From: an uncultured Butyricicoccus sp.
GTDB lineage: Bacteria; Bacillota; Clostridia; Oscillospirales; Butyricicoccaceae
Length of the DNA stretch: 7,441 nt
Reading direction: 5' to 3'
NCBI GenBank assembly: GCA_910584935.1
Contig: CAJUDU010000096.1
Coordinates: 1-7,441, forward strand
In this document: piece by piece, positions 5,188 through 7,441 of the stretch
Layout of the letters: each line of letters starts with the position of its first letter
Position numbering within the stretch: the stretch's first letter is position 1
Notes under the pieces: generated by a model
Told to the model about the DNA's origin: nothing
The model's database searches: none
The model's input: only the letters and a program-made list of their open reading frames with translations
Made by a program: the position numbers and the translations under genes

Positions 5188-5568
5188 TTAAAATTCATCA
5201 TCAAAAGTGAAAATAAAAGTCACACCTGTATCCTTGCCTTTGGGCAGCATATGCCGGATTGCACACAGCCCGCCGGATTCATCCACCAGTGCGGCTTCGC
5301 TGATTGAAACTCCCGCCAGATCATCTTCCGGGATGGTCACAGTATAACGTGCAGTAGTCGGTTTGGGATAGGTAACACTGTCAATTTCATAACGTCCTTC
5401 CTCCTGGTTCAGTGCAGTTTGTGTACCAGTTGGCGCACAGTCTGCTCCACCGCTGCCAAACGCGATATGCGTAATTTTTGGGATAGTATCCACTGCGCCG
5501 CTGGTAATTTTACAGAGCATTTCGCGCCGATAATCGGTCACTACCGTCATGATTTTTTCATCAGCCAT
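5188..5568 (-). CDS. Stand-alone tail-collar fibre domain protein (DUF3751-like)
   Basis: This 126-residue protein resembles the N-terminal collar domain by which tail fibres attach to baseplates. It shows the pattern I-T-H-I-A-F-G-S-G-G (31-40), then T-Q-T-A-L (49-53), a strand-rich middle with Y-T-V-T-I-P-E-D-D-L-A-G (74-85), I-S-E-A-A-L-V-D-E-S-G (88-98) and a final F-I-F-T-F-D-D. In many phages this domain is fused to a long fibre; here it ends right after the core and the fibre body is the next gene. The start ATG lies 11 nt after AGGAGG (5580-5585), which is inside the end of the preceding gene; the gap is only 3 nt. I infer that it forms the joint between the baseplate and the fibre encoded downstream. 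Family assignment is by eye. Confidence 0.82.
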   Translation of the reverse strand: MADEKIMTVVTDYRREMLCKITSGAVDTIPKITHIAFGSGGADCAPTGTQTALNQEEGRYEIDSVTYPKPTTARYTVTIPEDDLAGVSISEAALVDESGGLCAIRHMLPKGKDTGVTFIFTFDDEF

Positions 5569-5571
5569 TTT

Positions 5572-6093
5572 TTAAATTTCCTCCTTTGAACTTTGTGTTT
5601 TGCTGAATGTTATTGAGCCATCAAATTTGTATTTGCCATTCATTTTCCGGATGCTGCCTTTTTGTAATGTGCCGTGCATCGAACCGCAGCAGTTTGCAAA
5701 CCGAGTATGAAACCTGACTTCCGGCAGTTTTACTGCATGATGATTCCGACTTACAACCCCCAATTGCAGCTGCGCATGATTCTGTATTCCACCGCAAGAA
5801 TTTTGGAGAAATGCAAAATATTTAAGCAGTAATAATGTTGTTTGCAGCATACCATAATCATGATGCACCCGCACACGGTACCGAAGCCCAGCTGGCATTG
5901 TGCCATAATTTTCTTTGACATACATCCTGCACTGGAAATAGGGAAAATCAAAACCTGGTCTTGCCTGATGCAGTATCCAACCGCCATCAAGACGTTTTCT
6001 GCCATTTAGTTCGACAAAATCCCCATAAAACGGGATACGAAACCCAATATGCAAAGTACGAAGCAGTAAATTTCCCGGTACTTCTGTAAAAAT
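5572..6093 (-). other. C-terminal extension of the YmfQ-like protein
   Basis: This covers residues 168 to 340, beyond the usual end of DUF2313 proteins. It looks beta-rich, with alternating hydrophobic residues, and contains His clusters (V-H-H-D-Y; R-N-H-H-A-V). It is bracketed by two N-G-(5 residues)-D-G-like motifs. This could be an adaptor that docks the following collar/fibre proteins, but that is inference from position only. Confidence 0.5.
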
Positions 6094-6594
6094 AATATTT
6101 GGGAACCGGCAGGCAGCACGCATAAAAAGATGGGCAGGTTTTGCACGCCATACCGCATTTTCTGCGCGTATTCTGGATGGTGAAAGCCCATACATTTCTA
6201 AAATAAACGTGTTTTTTGATACATTTTCGATGATTTTACAAGGGACACCAGCAATACTTTCAGCAAGCGCGGCAAGCATATATGGATTTGCTGGCGGTGC
6301 CGCGCCAAGTTTTGTTAAAATGTTATTTCGGCGTTCTTCTAATGTTTCAAATGGATCAGGGAAAATACCAAATTCCTGCTCCCAATAATCAATCGCCCAG
6401 GAAACTGTTTGCGGCACAGTTTGCTGTTCCAGCGATTCACCATAGCCGGTGGCGTTGTCCAGCACACGCCCGATCACCTCCAGCAGCCAAAGCGCCGTGA
6501 AACTTTCGCCATAAACAGGTGCAATAAAGTCAATCATTTGCTGTGCATGGCGGCTTTGCAAAATGGCTTCCATCAGTTCTGTACGGTATCTCAT
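5572..6594 (-). CDS. YmfQ/XkdU-like (DUF2313) baseplate protein with a long C-terminal extension
   Basis: Residues 1 to about 165 resemble the DUF2313 family (Mu gp48, YmfQ, PBSX XkdU), which follows gpJ and is thought to sit at the baseplate. Visible marks are A-P-V-Y-G-E (25-30), a helix ending in L-D-N-A-T-G (45-50), W-E-Q-E-F-G-I (71-77), E-E-R-R-N-N-I-L-T-K-L (86-96) and a small alpha/beta domain around I-A-G-V-P-C-K-I (114-121). Family members are usually near 200 residues; this one has 340. The extra part (about 168-340) is rich in aromatic, Arg and His residues. It holds two copies of an N-G-x-x-x-x-D-G motif: N197-G-R-K-R-L-D-G204 and N319-G-K-Y-K-F-D-G325. The ATG overlaps the J stop by 4 bp. 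The final codons (E-E-I) carry the AGGAGG that serves the next gene. The core assignment is good; the function of the extension is unknown. Confidence 0.85.
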   Translation of the reverse strand: MRYRTELMEAILQSRHAQQMIDFIAPVYGESFTALWLLEVIGRVLDNATGYGESLEQQTVPQTVSWAIDYWEQEFGIFPDPFETLEERRNNILTKLGAAPPANPYMLAALAESIAGVPCKIIENVSKNTFILEMYGLSPSRIRAENAVWRAKPAHLFMRAACRFPNIIFTEVPGNLLLRTLHIGFRIPFYGDFVELNGRKRLDGGWILHQARPGFDFPYFQCRMYVKENYGTMPAGLRYRVRVHHDYGMLQTTLLLLKYFAFLQNSCGGIQNHAQLQLGVVSRNHHAVKLPEVRFHTRFANCCGSMHGTLQKGSIRKMNGKYKFDGSITFSKTQSSKEEI

Positions 6595-7441
6595 AGATCA
6601 TCCACCTCAGTAAACCGGACAGTATCACGGCTGATTTGTGGCAGTTGTGTGGCAGTCAGTGGGATGTTTTCGGCTTCGCCATTGACAGTTAAATTCCGGT
6701 AGTCGTATACACCTTCTGTCCCGGCAAGGATTTTCCCAAGCTGTGTGACACGGATTTCCCCATCTGTTCTGGCAACCGCAAGATATTTTTGTGCCTCCGC
6801 AATAAACAACATTTTCACTGTATCAATTGCAGCCGCTGCATTCAGTTCAATTTCTGCGGAAAGGTTCAGTGTGACAGTTTCAGGCGGTTCAACTTTCAGC
6901 CGCGCATTGGGTGCGGTAAGCCGTTCAAATGGGCTGTCGGGTGCCATGATATGGTTATAAACTGCCTGGCAGAGCGCGTTATTTGCAGGTCCGCCATTGC
7001 TGTCTGTAATGACGGCTGTAACCAGCCCGCTGTCATCCGGTGTCGGGATAACCGTCACGCCGCCGACGCCATCAACCTCCAGCGCCCACCTGCGATAATC
7101 TGCGATAGAACCAACGCGGGAAGTATCACGAGAACGGTCATATTCCACAACCCGTGTCCGTAACGATTCATCATTTTCTGTTTCTGTGCCGCCGGTCATA
7201 GCTTCTGGATTATCGACTGATAAAATGCCATCAAGTGGTGTAATTTTGAATACAACAGTGTGCGGCGGCACATTTCCGATAAGCCCAATTTGTGTACACT
7301 TAACAGGGACAGAAAAGTTTTCAGTTTCTGCACGACGGTCTTCTGTGGTGCGGAAGGATACGGAAGGCTGGCCATCAGCGGAAGCTGTTGCGAATTCCGT
7401 CCCTGCCGGGATATCAAGCGGCGGCTTTACAACCAGCGACA
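6591..7441 (-). CDS. Baseplate J-like protein (gpJ/XkdT type), 5' end outside the window
   Basis: This encodes a structural protein of the contractile-tail baseplate wedge. The visible 283 residues match the family pattern by eye: a beta-rich stretch (near P-L-D-I-P-A-G-T and G-L-I-G-N-V-P-P), the characteristic block with G-G-T-E-T-E-N-D-E-S-L-R-R-like spacing, then A-D-Y-R-R-W-A and G-V-G-G-V-T-V-I-P. The C-terminal half has the alternating V-x-L-N-L-S-A-E strands and a helix typical of gpJ. The frame stays open to the right edge of the window, so the GTG at 7271 is not the start. Compared with PBSX XkdT (about 350 residues), I infer that some 60-100 N-terminal residues are missing. The TGA stop overlaps the next ATG (ATGA, 4 bp), indicating translational coupling. 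A contractile tail is inferred from family knowledge. Identification is strong; only the start is unknown. Confidence 0.93.
   Translation of the reverse strand, partial: SLVVKPPLDIPAGTEFATASADGQPSVSFRTTEDRRAETENFSVPVKCTQIGLIGNVPPHTVVFKITPLDGILSVDNPEAMTGGTETENDESLRTRVVEYDRSRDTSRVGSIADYRRWALEVDGVGGVTVIPTPDDSGLVTAVITDSNGGPANNALCQAVYNHIMAPDSPFERLTAPNARLKVEPPETVTLNLSAEIELNAAAAIDTVKMLFIAEAQKYLAVARTDGEIRVTQLGKILAGTEGVYDYRNLTVNGEAENIPLTATQLPQISRDTVRFTEVDDL

Noticed and set aside
6591..7271. GTG at 7271 as start of the baseplate J gene
   Set aside because: The frame stays open to the window edge, and the upstream residues continue the J-family pattern, so this codon is an internal Val.
7196..7417. 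Second minus-strand open frame of 73 codons inside the J gene
   Set aside because: It is out of frame with the clear J coding sequence and has no recognisable content.
1..7441. CRISPR array, tRNA, insertion sequence, or att site
   Set aside because: No regularly spaced repeats, cloverleaf-like segment, transposase or duplicated att-like core was visible on either strand.

Overview
The window is one stretch of the late (tail) operon of a contractile-tailed temperate phage, prophage or phage-derived tail particle from a Gram-positive host, most likely a Clostridia-type Bacillota. All twelve genes I can support lie on the minus strand, so transcription runs from high to low coordinates. The host inference rests on near-perfect AGGAGG ribosome binding sites before almost every gene, on an XkdX protein, on two small proteins of the CD1375 type known from Clostridioides/Clostridia phages, and on a PBSX/Mu-like baseplate order.

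Layout in transcription order. (1) Baseplate: the C-terminal 283 residues of a baseplate J protein (6591-7441, cut by the window edge), overlapped by 4 bp by a YmfQ/XkdU (DUF2313)-like protein with a long C-terminal extension (5572-6594). (2) Fibre attachment and first fibre: a free-standing tail-collar fibre domain (5188-5568) and a 300-residue fibre (4267-5169). (3) Accessory adhesin block: an unrecognised beta-rich protein with two N-terminal YxGxxGV repeats (3543-4250), a 134-residue small phage protein (3123-3527) and XkdX (2983-3105). (4) Second fibre block: a 156-residue short fibre (2509-2979) whose N-terminus is a paralogue of the first fibre's, then a 620-residue protein with a DUF6273/C-type-lectin-like head, two fibronectin type III domains and further Ig-like beta domains (629-2491). 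(5) Tail-to-lysis junction: a 60-residue coiled-coil protein, two tandem CD1375-like micro-proteins, and the start of a probable holin running off the left edge.

The genes are packed with gaps of 3-18 nt or overlaps of 1-4 nt down to position 447. Gaps of 49 and 79 nt appear only next to the last micro-protein. I see no promoter, convincing terminator, tRNA, IS element or CRISPR array. J and the YmfQ-like protein would build the baseplate wedge. The collar domain and the paired N-terminal modules would dock fibres to it. The fibre tips, the beta-rich protein and the lectin/Fn3 protein are the candidates for host-surface recognition.

I did not find a clearly new system. The most interesting points are the duplicated fibre-docking module (visible also at nucleotide level), the AT-rich lectin/Fn3 receptor-binding candidate, the extended YmfQ-like protein, and the tandem micro-proteins of unknown function before the holin. 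All family names come from reading the protein sequences by eye, not from database searches.
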